In this document: positions 46,095-57,620 of the stretch, one piece after another | Layout: each line of letters opens with the position of its first letter | Numbering within the stretch: the stretch's first letter is position 1 | Assembly: GCA_034766995.1 (NCBI GenBank) | Contig: CM068321.1 | Span: forward strand, 8,484,026-8,548,025 | Direction: 5' to 3' | Source: Acanthacorydalis orientalis | Taxonomy: Eukaryota; Arthropoda; Insecta; Megaloptera; Corydalidae | DNA length: 64,000 nt | Program-made: the position numbers and the translations under genes | Notes under the pieces: generated by a model | Database searches by the model: none | Told to the model about the DNA's origin: nothing | What the model saw: only the letters and a program-made list of their open reading frames with translations

Positions 46095-46816
46095 TTAAGG
46101 GGACCCGGTGGTCTAGCGGCCTAAAATTTAAGCTATTTTAAAAAATTTTTTTCTATATGAGGGTAATGAATAATGCTTTCAAATTTTTTTACACTTATTT
46201 TATTACTAATAAACTACACAAAAATGAAAATAAAGACAAAAAAAAAATTTTTTTTAAATTAGAAAAATGATGCTGAAGTCTCCCTCTCTAAAAAAATGGA
46301 ATTGCGTGGTGAATGATGAATGATGATTGATCTCTCCCTCTGATCTGAAATAAAACAATTGACGAATTTTTAATTAGTATAAGTATAGCTATCGCAGGAA
46401 GTAGAATAAAAAAAAAATTGACAAAATGGCGCGTAGTCAAAAGTACAAGTTTGAAAACGACCAGTATTTTTGAATGTTTTGTTAATAAAAAAAATATAAA
46501 TATTTTACGGAAACTATTAGAGAGCTAGCGAGCGAGAGCTAGAACTATTCAGAATAACATATTAAAATTTCAGACAAATCGCTCAAGTAGTTTTTTTTTC
46601 TGGCCCCCGCAAGACGAAAAAAAGTAGTTTCGAGATAAACGCGTTTAAAGTTTGCCGGCTCCACTTATTCTTCTACCTACCTGACCTTCTAATGGGCTGT
46701 AGATCCTGAAATACTCTGAATTTCGTCATCAAATTTTAACAGTATATTTTTAAGATATTATACTTTCGAAAAAAAAATCGATTTTTCGAAAATTCTAGAC
46801 CACCGGGTCCCCTTAA
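46095..46816. mobile_element. TTAA-flanked MITE with perfect 18 bp terminal repeats
   Basis: A 714 bp element between TTAA at 46095-46098 and TTAA at 46813-46816. The terminal repeats GGGGACCCGGTGGTCTAG (46099-46116) and their exact reverse complement (46795-46812) are perfect over 18 bp. This suggests a recent insertion compared with the rest of the window. The interior has no open frame of note and includes a small GAG/CTAG-rich tract (46520-46550). TTAA targeting suggests mobilisation by a piggyBac-like transposase, but the GGGG start is not the classical CCC. The ends also resemble a tRNA A box. Confidence 0.88.
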
Positions 46817-46819
46817 ATT

Positions 46820-47160
46820 CATCTAAAAATGAGATAGCGCTTTTAAATTTTATTTAATCTGAATTAAGAAATTAAAAGAAAGACTAAGAATTAAAGAGGA
46901 TAGTTTTTAATACAAAGATCAAAGTATTCGCGGTCATAAATAAGGTTTGTAGTATTTTCATAATGATTTATTTTTCACGCACCTGAAATGAGCTGAATCA
47001 TGTTGTGCTCCAGGTGTCTTGTATGTTAGTTGGCCGTCTCTTATATTGATGTACTCCGATAACAGTCTTGTTCATGATATTATATTAGGTGTTCTATATG
47101 CTGTTGTTCCTCAGAGTTCGTGAACATCTGGGAAACGTTTTCATAATGAACGATGTACAT
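46820..47160. other. Unassigned DNA
   Basis: No gene or repeat recognised. Confidence 0.35.
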
Positions 47161-47164
47161 GACT

Positions 47165-47640
47165 TTATTATTAGATATACAAATTAGTTCTGTGCCTTTT
47201 TTATAGGAAATCAATGTTTACGGAAACATTTAATACATTTAAATCCTCAAAATACCCTCCATTATTTTGTGTAACATTCCTCAATCTGTTTGATAACTGA
47301 TGAATCGCTTGACGAAAAAAGATGCCAGATTTCAGTCGATGAAGTTGTAAAACATTTTCGGATTTCTCCTTTTTAAAATCTTCTGTATGTTTTATGCATC
47401 ACAATACCTCGCAAAGCTGAACAAGCGAGAATGCTGCTTCGACAGCTTTTTTTTGCGGAAAGTCTGAAATGTCTGATATTTCTTCTTTTCAGACGCCATC
47501 GTGTTCACTACTGTTTTGTGAAGTTATGCCAACTGCTTGGCCAAGATATGTAGTGTTTTTAAATGTTAACGTTAACATTTCAAAATTCAAAAACGATGAG
47601 AAAATATTTTTATTTAAAACGGAGTTATAGTTAATTCACT
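47165..47640 (-). mobile_element. Internally deleted mariner-like element (MASEK type, copy 2)
   Basis: The minus strand begins MASEKKKYQTFQTF at 47499. Decayed sequence follows, aligning with the 32.15-32.59 kb copy. The C-terminal region then reads, with frameshifts, RQAIHQLSNRLRNVTQ and NNGGYFEDLN. The catalytic core is missing. The left end CAAATTAGTTCTGTGCCTTT resembles that of the first copy. Frameshifts and stops preclude a product. Confidence 0.62.
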
Positions 47641-47765
47641 AATATTATTAAAGTTAATATTAGTATAGGTAATTCACTAATAATATTAGTATAGTTAATT
47701 CACTAATATTATTAAGTTATTCACTAATATAGTTAATTAATAACTAATATTTCACTAGCATTACT
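47640..47765. repeat. Irregular tandem repeat (TTCACTAATATTATTA type)
   Basis: About six diverged copies of an AT-rich unit of roughly 20-30 bp containing TTCACTAATA. Confidence 0.75.
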
Positions 47766-47811
47766 AATTATTTTCTACACTGTCTCAAAAATTACAAAAT
47801 TTTATATATGG

Positions 47812-47925
<114 letters not shown>

Positions 47926-47929
47926 GCAT

Positions 47930-48205
47930 GCATAAATTAACATCTTAAATTTTTCGTCATGTTGAATAATCGAGCAAGCATCATAACCACAAAATTATTA
48001 TTGTTTGATTGCTGACTATGAATAACAGACTGATTACTTATTCTTTATACGCTGTTGCAAATCAAGATTACATTTAATTAAGTTCGTCGAAAAAATATGA
48101 TGCACCAGCATGTTTTCTTCAAAATTGTTTTCTGTGGTGTGTCTGATTTTATCGCACACTTTTTACGGTTTCATAATTAAGTAACATGCACACATCCATA
48201 CATGA

Positions 48206-48253
<48 letters not shown>

Positions 48254-48258
48254 GTCTG

Positions 48259-48304
<46 letters not shown>

Positions 48305-48888
48305 TTGCATGTATTTGTATTTCTGTCGATTTATCTTTACCATTATAAGTTTTATTGTAACCAAATAATTTTATAGTTATTTATATTAATTTGCATAACA
48401 ATACAAATAGAATTGTATGCAAAGATCACCTATTGATAATATTCAGAAGAAAGAATTAATATTATTCAACATGTAAAAAAAATAAAATACAAGGTCGTTG
48501 AAAATATTTCATTATCTTTTTAAATTCAAAAGGCACCCGACCGCATTATTTAATTATATTTTATAAAAGTTTTCATCGCCAAATAATCCTTTTTCTAAAA
48601 AAAATATAGAGACATATTTCTTTTATTCGTTCAAATCTGAAAATACAAACAGAGCTCTGGCTAAAAGTAATTAATAGTTGTTAAGAAAATAAATAGATAT
48701 TGTGAATGAAGTTGATTTACTCGCCAGTTAAATTATTTTAAACTTACATCTTACTTTAGAAGTGTGTAATAGTATCCTTCGCAGATAAAGAAGAAATAAT
48801 TTTATCCAGGACTCTATACATAAATTGGATATAAGTAAAGTCGATTAGTAAATGTCGAATGCCATTTGTGTACTTTTTTATATTCTTT

Positions 48889-48940
<52 letters not shown>

Positions 48941-49065
48941 CTTTTTCTCTAATGAGGAGTAACAAATTCAATAATGAATGATAAGTAAATAAATGATTTA
49001 ATTGGTTGTGATAACGTAAATGTATTGAAATGTATGTGTTGGCATGAAAAAAATGTATGTATGTT
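47930..49065. other. AT-rich DNA with (AT)n arrays
   Basis: AT arrays lie at 48208-48301 (interrupted) and 48891-48936. No gene is recognised. Confidence 0.5.
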
Positions 49066-49080
49066 TATATATATATATAT

Positions 49081-50735
49081 AGGATCAAAAAAGTCTCCAT
49101 ACAGCTAGCTGTACCAAAGATTTTCGCTTATTTTATTGTGAATTGTTTAAATTTTTTAAACTTTTTATGGTTGATTGTAACCTAAATAGTAACTGTAATG
49201 AGGCACCATAAAATTAACTATATTTATATGTTATTTATAAATTAATGTTATGTTAAATAATGCTACCTTATTAATAGGTGTCAAAAAAGTTTCCATACAC
49301 TCAGCATTATTCTATGGGATTTACTAATTTGTTGTCGGAGAAATCCCTTGGTATTTGTTCGGTTGTTAGTGTGCTAAAGGGTATGAGTTTCCAATTTAGT
49401 TTAACTTAGTGTGGTTGAAATATATACGTGTTGAAATGGAAATACCTTTGTCAATTCATGAGTTAATTATTAGTTTAAGATCTGAAGGACAATCTTTGAG
49501 ACAGACAGCAAAAACTGTTAAAAAGTTACATGTAACAGTGCAATATATATATAGTAAATAAACATAAAAAACTAAAAACAATTCAAAATAGACCTTGTTC
49601 TGGTCGACCAAGAAAATTAGAAAATATACACAGACGAGCTACTCTTTGAACTATGCATTAAAATCCCAAAACAATTGCATCTAAGCTTTACAAACATGCT
49701 TAAAAATGAATACAAAATAGAAATTGTACCCGAAACAGTAAGGAATGTATTACTGAAAGAGGGATTTAAAGGACGTGTACCCAAGAAAAAATCTTACATT
49801 AGTAAGGAAAATAAAATACTAAGATTAGAATTTGCAAAAGCATATGTTAATAAGCTTCCATGGTTTTGGAAATCAGTTCTGTTCACTGATGAGTCGACAT
49901 TTAATGTTTCTGGCTCTGATGGAAGGATTATGGTATGGAGGAAAAAAACGAAGAGCTAAAAACTAAAAAATTGTGTTCTACTGTTAAGCATGGTGGAGGT
50001 AATGTTCTAGTCTGGGTGTCTATGAGTGCTTTAGGAGTTGGAAATTTGAAATGTACTGAAGGCATAATAGATCAACACGTATATTTGGATATATTGAAGG
50101 AAAATGTAATATCTAGTGCCCAAAAACTCGAACTTGGAGAATTATTTATCTTCCAACAAGACAACGACCCCAAGCATACAGCACGGCAGGTCAAGGAATG
50201 GCTGATGTATAATATACCAAAACAACTTCATACACCCCCACAGTCACCAGATATGAATCAAATAGATCATTTCTGAGACGAAATAGGAAGAAAAATTAGA
50301 AAACATACCATTCGAAACAAAGAACAATTAAAAGTTGCCATACAAAAAGAATAGAATTCCATCGATTCGGATGTAACGAATAAATTTATAGATGGAATGA
50401 AAAAACGCAAGCTGGAGGTGATAAATGCAAAAGGTGATTCAACAAGTTACTAATGTTTCAAAAAGATTTATAAAATTCATGTATTTTAATAAATAATTAG
50501 TCTGCTTATTAAGTGTATGGAGACTTTTTTATATTTGAAATACTGACTTTTGTTATTGTAACTTGTTTATTGGTTTTACTGTTCAATGATATAATATTTT
50601 CTCTGTGCCATTCTCTTTGTAGGATTACAAAATATTTGTGATCTGCATATTTCCATAATAAATACATTATTATGGTTATTACAAACAAAAAACTAAAATT
50701 ATCACAACTGTAAGGAGACTTCTTTGATTCAGTGT
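49081..50735 (+). mobile_element. Tc1-like element with doubled terminal repeats (IR/DR)
   Basis: A 1.65 kb element. Each end has an outer and an inner copy of a repeat with core CAAAAAAGTCTCCATACA. They lie at 49082-49105 (outer left), 49279-49302 (inner left), 50512-50532 (inner right, inverted) and 50706-50733 (outer right, inverted). Outer-to-inner spacing is about 197 bp on the left and 194 bp on the right. This is the IR/DR layout known from Sleeping Beauty-like Tc1 elements. (AT)n tracts touch both ends. The enclosed transposase is only lightly damaged. Confidence 0.9.
49436..50453 (+). pseudogene. Tc1 transposase pseudogene, lightly damaged
   Basis: The frame begins MEIPLSIHELIISLRSEGQS and continues through the first helix-turn-helix. 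It shifts near 49555, and SGRPRKLEN follows in a second frame, with a further stop near 49650. From 49675 a long stretch encodes NEYKIEIVPETVRNVLLKEG, then FTDEST (first catalytic acid) and DGRIMVWRK. A frameshift near 49945 leads into a 113-residue stretch with TVKHGGGNVLVWVSMSALG, FIFQQDNDPKHTA (second acid) and SPDMNQIDHF. The TGG after HF is TGA here. The last catalytic residue, normally Glu in NPIEHLW, is Asp, with 34 residues between it and the second acid. The tail runs to TAA at 50451. Confidence 0.9.
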
Positions 50736-50761
50736 GTATATATATATATATATATATATAC
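50736..50761. repeat. (AT)n microsatellite abutting Tc1 right end
   Basis: About 12 AT units starting at the outer terminal repeat. Confidence 0.9.
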
Positions 50762-50839
50762 ACATGTACATACACACACACTTATGTGTGTGTAATTATG
50801 TATTGTATATTTTATTCTGCGTAAGAGAGATTCAATTTC

Positions 50840-51245
50840 AAGAACAAACGCACGTCGAAACTCGTACAAATTCTTCACGGAGCCGTAATCTTCATTTGCA
50901 ATAAAAGTGGATGTCGACCAACCAGTTTTCTATGTCGACTGAAGACGGTTGCACGGTGGGAGTATAAACAATTTTTATCAGCGCAAACATACACTTATGA
51001 ATATGGCCCGCGGAGGTCGTTAACGCACTCTTCATCCAGCTCGTTCGAACTGCCACCCGTTCAATCGTACGCTCATTTGATGCACTACTGTTACAGCGCA
51101 CATATGTATTTCGGTACACGTTTCTTTCCGTCGATTTTATTTTTATTGTAAGTATTTATACAGCCAAGTCCGTCCGCAGACGTGTCTTGTTCCCTCAGGC
51201 CGTTTCGTTTGAAGGTCATTTCGTTTCAACACAGACACTGATTAC
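50840..51245 (+). other. GC-richer block ending in a splice-donor-like site; possible exon
   Basis: About 400 bp that is markedly less AT-rich, with many CpGs. A strong donor consensus (ATTGTAAGTATTT, GTAAGT at about 51148) lies on the plus strand at its 3' side. A 75-codon minus-strand frame (50892-51119) is not recognised. A non-coding 5' exon of a host gene is one reading; a promoter or diverged repeat is another. No protein similarity supports a choice. Confidence 0.3.
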
Positions 51246-51249
51246 GAAT

Positions 51250-51930
51250 TTAGTTCTATTTTTTTCCTTTACTCAACTACTTACCTACTTTACTACTTAA
51301 GACATTTATTACGGAATCTATTTTATTTAGAAATTATATTTAATCAGTGTGATTATATTTATTGATAGTATTATTATTCACGGTCGTAACTAATGAAATG
51401 CTATCTGATAGTTGATCGTCGTTTCTCAGTTCAATAATAATTATATTTATAGTGCATTTTTTATGTTAATTAAAAAAATGTATCAGTCTACTTATCAACG
51501 TAATTACATGTTTGAGAGGGACGCGACCGCAAAATTACCATGTGAATGTGTCGTAAAACAGAAAAAAAAGTGAGAGATTGAAATAAAAGTACAAGAGAAA
51601 GCAAACAATAAACATGTAAATTTTAGATGGTACACGAAATGTCTTAGTCTGGATTCGATTTTTTTATTTGTTTGCAAATACACGACATTTCATTTCCTTA
51701 TAGGTGTAATTTATTTATGTCCCTGGAGAATGTAAAATTGAAAGAGAATAATTTCAAAACCATACGTGGATGAATAATTTATTTATTTTTCAATTCTTTT
51801 TTTTAGAATGTCGTCGTCGTTTGTCATTCATTTCGAAAGAACTGTTTTTGAAGTAAAATGTATTACATATTATTTAATTATACAAAATGACATTTTTTGA
51901 CTCAAAATGTATTATGTACATTATTTATCA

Positions 51931-51999
<69 letters not shown>

Positions 52000-52515
52000 T
52001 ATATATTACAGATAGATAGATGTTTTTATACGCAAATACCATATACCACATACTGGAAACTCGACATATTTACCATATGCATGAAAGGAGACATATTATC
52101 AGTGCCCTCTATTAGCTTGAGTTGATGATTGTATGAAACCTATAATTTTTAATTGATCATTGGATGAAATAAAATTAATATAAATTTTGTTTGTATGTTA
52201 ATTAATAATCTGGTCACAGTTAACAAGACAAACTATATTTTGTAATAAATACCCCAAGAAAATATTTTATATAATCACGTCATATACTTAATAAAATAAG
52301 TTTTTTTATTTTGAATTGCGATTTATATTTACTATATAAATCGCATAATTAGAATATTTGAATTTTAAATATTAATATTTATTTATTTATTAGGATACTA
52401 GAGTAGAATTGAATATCTTTTTAGCATCCTGAAAACTTTTTGTTTCATATGAAATTATATTATAGATCATTTATATCAAACAGTCAAAATGTGGCAGACG
52501 ATTGATCGAAGGGAT
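51250..52515. other. AT-rich DNA with (AT)n at 51933-52005
   Basis: One interrupted AT array; the 72-codon frame through it is an artefact. No gene recognised. Confidence 0.5.
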
Positions 52516-52523
52516 CCGTTATA

Positions 52524-53508
52524 CTATGGACCCCCAAACTACAGTCCGCGTGTCAGTTCCGATCTACTTAAGGTTTTCATGTGACCCGCGAACATATTGA
52601 ATATTATATAACAGGTGCAGGAAATTATTTTCTCACATTTTCCATACTGTGGTTATTTGTGGAAATATGTCGCCAGAATTTAATTCTTGCATGAAACTTT
52701 ATGTCGACAAAATTATTTTGGTACAAAATGAACTAAATAATCGTTTTAATGATTTTTACGAACATGAAAAATCCTTTATTTTGTTTGAAAGTTCCCTTTG
52801 GTGTTATTGTTGATGATGTTGAGATAAATATGCAGTTAGAATTAATAGATTTACAAACTGATATTACACTGAAATCACTATTTCAAAATGAAAATTTAAG
52901 TAGGTTCTATTTCTTGTTGCCAGAAAGTAATTAGAGTAATATTAAGAATTTTGCAAGGAAAATGATTCCATATTCAGTAACACATATATTTGTGAACAGA
53001 CATTCTCCAGATTTAAATATATTAATTAAAAAAAAAAACGCTCAAGACCGACAGATAACCGTTTGAAAGATTTTTTAAAAAGTAGGTGTTTCGAACTTGA
53101 CACCCAATATTGAAGAATTTATTCAAAGATCAACAAAGCGGGCTTATTATTCACATTAGTGCTTTTTAATACTCATTTCATTCTTTAGGTATGGATTTGA
53201 TAGCACCTTGATTCTGGACTTTTTTTAAAAATCTGTACATTTAAATAAATAAAAATGCTTTCTTTCGTTATGCCTATTTTCTTGCAAAATGACTTTTCCT
53301 TATCCATATTTATGTAATTATTGTCGCACATATTTGTTATATTTGTATTCTTTTATTTTTTACGAATAAAAACTCTTCCATTTAATCATTTATAAGTATG
53401 ATAAGTATAATTATAGGAAAATAAAATAGATGTTCTTTTTAATCTGGCCCCCTTAGCACTTTTCATGTACTTATGTGATCCTCCTCTAAAAAGTTTGGGG
53501 TCCATTGT
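52524..53508 (+). mobile_element. Internally deleted hAT element
   Basis: The ends TATGGACCCCCAAACTACAG (left) and, in reverse complement, AATGGACCCCAAACTTTTTA (right) form short inverted repeats of hAT style. The flanks CGTTATAC and TGTTACAC agree at six of eight positions, compatible with a decayed 8 bp target duplication. At 983 bp it is far shorter than an autonomous hAT. Only the 3' end of the transposase remains inside. Confidence 0.75.
52690..53155 (+). pseudogene. hAT transposase C-terminal fragment
   Basis: Pieces in shifting frames follow the dimerisation region of hAT transposases of the GTF2IRD2/EPM2AIP1-like type. They are ELNNRFNDFYEHEKSF, LKVPFGVIVDDVEINMQLEL and IDLQTDITLKSLFQNENLSR. 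FYFLLPES follows, then KNFARKMIPYSV near 52940-52980. TYICEQTFSRFK follows in another frame, then RPTDNRLKDFLK near 53050. The order and spacing match the family, and at least three frame changes and stops break it. The N-terminal zinc finger and catalytic core are absent. Confidence 0.78.
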
Positions 53509-53544
53509 GTTACACCAACGTTTGTCAGTGTTGATGAAACAAAG

Positions 53545-53556
<12 letters not shown>

Positions 53557-53591
<35 letters not shown>
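53557..53591. repeat. (AT)n microsatellite
   Basis: About 17 AT units. Confidence 0.9.
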
Positions 53592-53596
<5 letters not shown>

Positions 53597-53599
53597 ATA

Positions 53600-54270
53600 A
53601 TATAACGTAACAAACATAACAAGGAAGTAATTTAATATAGCAAGATTGATTTTTATAGTATTTTTTATAAAATATGTTTAGAAGCTTTTGAGAGTTTTTC
53701 AATTTTTATAAAGTTAATATTTAAATTATGAAAAAAACTTACAAAAAATCGACTGATATTAAATATAATCCAATACTTTTAAAGTAATAAAAAACTATTC
53801 CTTATGTACTAAGAACTCTAGAACTTTGAAGAACTCTAAACTGATTACAATAAATTTCTTAAATAAGGACAGTTATTTAAAAAGATTTTGATTTATGGTA
53901 TGTAATATATCTCTTAGGTTAGGCAGTGTTAAAAGGCTTAAAAAGAAGTTAATTCATTGAACCTCATATGACCACCGATGGGTCTTTGCTGTCCTCTAGG
54001 TATGATCTACGTTCCACTAATGGGTCATACAGGTATTCACTCTTATCACCGAATTATTAAGTACCATAAACACCAATAATTGACTATATTTTGCTTGTAC
54101 TAAAAGACTTTGTGATTTCATGATATTAATAATAGACTTTTGATCTGATATGATTGCATATTAGTAACAATGGCAATGTATTGTAACACTTTTTGAAACA
54201 CAAAACACGATAAAATTGTTTTTTTTTCTTTTGGAAATATTAAAATATTTAATTTAACACGGAAATCAAT
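53600..54270. other. AT-rich DNA; short palindromic motif at 53970-54035
   Basis: TATGACCACCGATGGGTC and, 40 bp later, CCACTAATGGGTCATA form a small imperfect inverted pair. Otherwise nothing is recognised. Confidence 0.3.
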
Positions 54271-54274
54271 GCCT

Positions 54275-55140
54275 GGTGTATAACCGAACGATTTTTCTTC
54301 ATCCCCTCTCCTCGTAGAATGAGTACCGAATACAAAGCCTTATAATTCGTGCCACTCTAAATTATTGATCTTGTGAGTTAAGATTTCTTCTCGGCGTTGA
54401 AGCGTTTTTGATGGTTTCTCGACGAGAACAAATCTTCAAGTTCTGGTGAACGAATTCCAAATTGTCCATGAAGGCATCTTTTTATTGATTTTTATGTAAC
54501 AGATGATACAGTTGACTCGTCGACATTCTCGTTAATCTTCATTTTCTGATACAAGAATCTGGACTACTGTATCAGCAGTACTTGGCGTACGAGATCGATC
54601 TTGACTAGTGCACGAATGAGCACATTCTCGCTTATCTCAGTCGCAACGTACAGTCGGTGAGTTTGTCATCGAACAAACTCGTCGGTCTTAAGGAATTAGA
54701 GATTGAGGTCATTGTATAGGATGGTGTTTCGCACCAGGTAATATGCGTCCACGATGAGACACACTTCGATTTTAAATCACTTGTAGCTATGTCTCGTTAG
54801 ATGGGTAATAAGTCTAGGTCGGGACCCTGTGTGATATGATCAGTCAAATACAATAGAGATAGAGCATAAACTTACTTTTCAGCGATAATTTCGACTTTCT
54901 ATTCAGCGCAGAATACATATAGTTCAATGTTAACACATAAAACTCGATATGTTAACAAAAAAAAGTTATGGATGTATAAAACTGTTTTAAGAAATGTATG
55001 TGTGTAATGAACCTTCTCATCGACGGGTATTGCCGACACAAGTGATGCAGGATGGTATGCACACGGGTCAGCTACAACAACCCTCAAAAACCAACTATTA
55101 ACACTATACGGTCCGTGCTGTTTGTGCGAAAACTGATACG
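54275..55140. other. GC-richer unassigned block
   Basis: About 54280-54830 and 55010-55130 are less AT-rich than the surroundings. I translated the minus strand and found no open frame with recognisable motifs; a 62-codon frame at 54899-55087 is not identified. It may be an old transposon or gene remnant. Confidence 0.3.
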
Positions 55141-55284
55141 TGTAACCGGCATATTTTAAGGTTTTCGATTAAGTTGCATCTCTTTACAGAAATGGTTATA
55201 ACTTTTAAGGTATCAAATACATTTTTATAAAATTTGAAGCGAAACTTTTACTTGACTACGGCGAAGCCAAAACGAGAAGTGTAA

Positions 55285-55700
55285 TGTTTTTCACGTGTAT
55301 ATATATATATGTATGTAACCATGTTTATTTGTTCCCACCTAGAGCCCAAACGGTTGGACTGATTTTGATAACCAAGCTGTCAAACGATTTATCTTAATCT
55401 CTTGATTGAAAATGGGTGTATAATTTTTCAAAAAAATCAAGATAGCAACTATAAAACGTCATTTCGTTAGGGATGAAAAACTTGCCCCTGTAACTTGAAA
55501 ACAGCTCGACCAATTTTGACAAATATGGTGTTAAAATACTCGTCTCAGTCATGCAAGTGACACTGGGTGTTTACAAATTAAGAATTCAATTACACAAAAA
55601 AGTGTAGAGACCATTTTAGTCTAACATTGTAGATAAAAATTTTAAGACCACGCCCCAACAAAAAGAATGACTGAATTTCTTGTAGCTGCAGGTAGTTTTT
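55285..55700. repeat. Dispersed-repeat-like segment
   Basis: Contains AACGGTTGGACTGATTTTGA and, further on, AGCTCGACCAATTTTGAC. Such 'acggttggaccgattttga' motifs recur in non-autonomous repeats of arthropod genomes, often Helitron-like. No ends were defined and only one copy lies in the window. Confidence 0.35.
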
Positions 55701-55875
55701 AAATTTTTGAAATCGTTTTTAACTATGTTAATTAAGGAAGGATTCAAACGGTATCTGGATTTCGTCAGTCATAAGCCAAAGTAATAATAAATATATGGAT
55801 TTACCCATTTGAGTGACTTTTCCTATTTTAAAGTTATTAAAAGAAATCTTTGAAAGCTGTGGGGTTGAAGGTTGA

Positions 55876-55935
55876 AATTTTCTGTTATCTTCTGTTATCT
55901 TTCTGTTATCTGTTGACCTTTTCTGTTATCTGTTA
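55876..55935. repeat. Minisatellite, TTCTGTTATC unit
   Basis: Five copies of TTCTGTTATC-like sequence, spaced 10-20 bp. Confidence 0.85.
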
Positions 55936-56231
55936 TGTTTCTGAATATAATCAAAGAACACGGTATTAGTCTAGTCGATAAGAAATATCTATTTTGGTAT
56001 ATATATTGTAACACATATTTATATGTCGCATTTAATGCACAGTGTGTAAAACCCTGTTTATATGTCTCCGGCATTTCACGAGCAGCCAGCAAAAACCATA
56101 TTTATATGGCTCCGACCGGTAATGTGTTAAGAGTGTGCCTTCTCAGGCAGTCTGAAGAGCCTCGCGCTGAACTACATGAAATTTTTTTCCACCTCTTTGT
56201 GATATATCCCAACCTACAAAACCGTCACTAA
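55935..56231 (+). CDS. Unrecognised 98-codon open frame
   Basis: An ATG-started frame of 98 codons beginning in the minisatellite and ending TAA. The product (MFLNIIKEHGISLV..., then ...HEIFFHLFVIYPNLQNRH) has no motif I recognise. It has aromatic-rich stretches but no clear signal peptide or membrane segment. A donor-like ATGTAAGT lies just after the stop (about 56241). The overlapping minus-strand frame is of similar length, so coding is doubtful. I list it only as the longest unexplained frame in this part. Confidence 0.12.
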   Translation: MFLNIIKEHGISLVDKKYLFWYIYCNTYLYVAFNAQCVKPCLYVSGISRAASKNHIYMAPTGNVLRVCLLRQSEEPRAELHEIFFHLFVIYPNLQNRH

Positions 56232-56559
56232 ATTCAATCTATGTAAGTTGTGATCTCCAGTACTTGGTACTAATTATTCGGGGTGTGTAGATATTTCAGA
56301 TACATTACAGAATGTGAGTAATAACCGTTAAATGTTTCATGTATTTCTTATAACCTTAAAGTTTTAATATCGCCGAGTTGTGAAATGATTCAAGCCTGAA
56401 TTAATAAAGTAATCATAACGTAATTTCAAATCAAAAAATCTGTATTACACCAATTATGTAAGGAACCATTACTGTCTGTAAACTCATTAGAGCAGATTGA
56501 TATATTAAAACAGCGAGTGAGTGTGCTTGATAGGTCATTCCGTCAATTATAATAATCAT

Positions 56560-56900
56560 TCATCGTAACGTACCGCCTTACCACATACATTTTCGTGCTA
56601 CAATTAAACTACAGAAAAAAGTATTTGTACGAATAATAAAAAAAAAAAACAGTACACGAAATACGTGTCGTTTCGCAAAAGTGAAACGTTGAACGAGCGA
56701 GTAAGAACCGTATGAGTAGATGGGTGCATTGATGTCACGTACAGCGGATCAAATGCAAATGGATTCCGGGTGAGAGATTGCGGGTACATGCGGTGGATGG
56801 ATTGATATTCGTTCGTTCTATTGACATTGTTTGTGTATCTTAAATGGAAATTATATGTTGTGTTTGTTGATTGACGAGTCAAACGTGTAAGCAAGTCTTG
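56560..56900. other. GC-richer block with a 96-codon minus-strand frame
   Basis: CpG-containing sequence around 56650-56830. The minus-strand frame at 56604-56894 (MLTRLTRQSTNTTYNFHLRY...) ends in a hydrophobic stretch but matches no family I know. Confidence 0.2.
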
Positions 56901-57249
56901 TAAGACAGTCGACTCTATTTATCTTCTTGAGTTCGGATTTTTTTTTAGAATAGTCTATGAAATGTTGAACAATTGTATGTTTGAAATAATTTTGACGTTT
57001 ATAATGGATTCTCCATTACGATTGTATGAACATTTCAATTTTTTGAAACCATAAGAATAATCAAACACAAACTTATTAAAAAAAAATACATTAAAATGTT
57101 TGTTTTTTGAATAATTGTTTATTTCTTCAATATAGAAACTGGTACTTTTATTTAAAAAAAGACAATAACATTAAATGAACAGTAATCATTGTAAAATATT
57201 TTTAATAAACAAATCAGTTTAGGTATTTTTTGTGGTCGTCAGGAAATCA

Positions 57250-57620
57250 TATTTTAAGTGAGATTAAAAAAGGAGAATCAAAATAAAATCAAAATAAAAA
57301 ATTAGTACTAAAATAAAAAATGATTAATTTAATCCATTCGTGTATATTGAATCCTAAGCTACATTTTTCACCAATTTTAATGTTGATAACTGCTTCTTTT
57401 GGTTAAAATGTGTTTTTGTGATCTGACACATTAAATAGTATACCATGCTTTTCTCAAAAACTATATTTTGTATTTCAAAATTTAAAAAATTGGAAAAATA
57501 AATAATATCGTCAAGAATCATTTATATTTCATTTAAAAGATATTTTTTGTATTTTCATATCTGCTTAAAGTCCAGTTTAAAGTGTGATTTGGTGGCGATC
57601 GTCATTTCTAATTTTTTACA
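57250..57620 (-). repeat. Interspersed repeat, copy inverted relative to 59.6 kb
   Basis: About 330 bp matching the reverse complement of 59599-59955. Landmarks are ATTCGTGTATATTGAATCCT, AGCTACATTTTTCACCAATT, GTTGATAACTGCTTCTTTTG, AAGTCCAGTTTAAAGTGTGA and GGTGGCGATCGTCATTT. No terminal repeats or coding region. The two copies lie about 2 kb apart in opposite orientation. Confidence 0.85.

Noticed and set aside
46096..46125. tRNA-like 5' end (GGTGGTCTAGCGG resembles an A box)
   Set aside because: The same sequence occurs inverted at the other end of the element, there is no B box at the right distance and no cloverleaf; it is a terminal inverted repeat.
53965..54040. Small inverted motif TATGACCACCGATGGGTC / CCACTAATGGGTCATA
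   Set aside because: Too short and imperfect to define an element; noted only in the region description.
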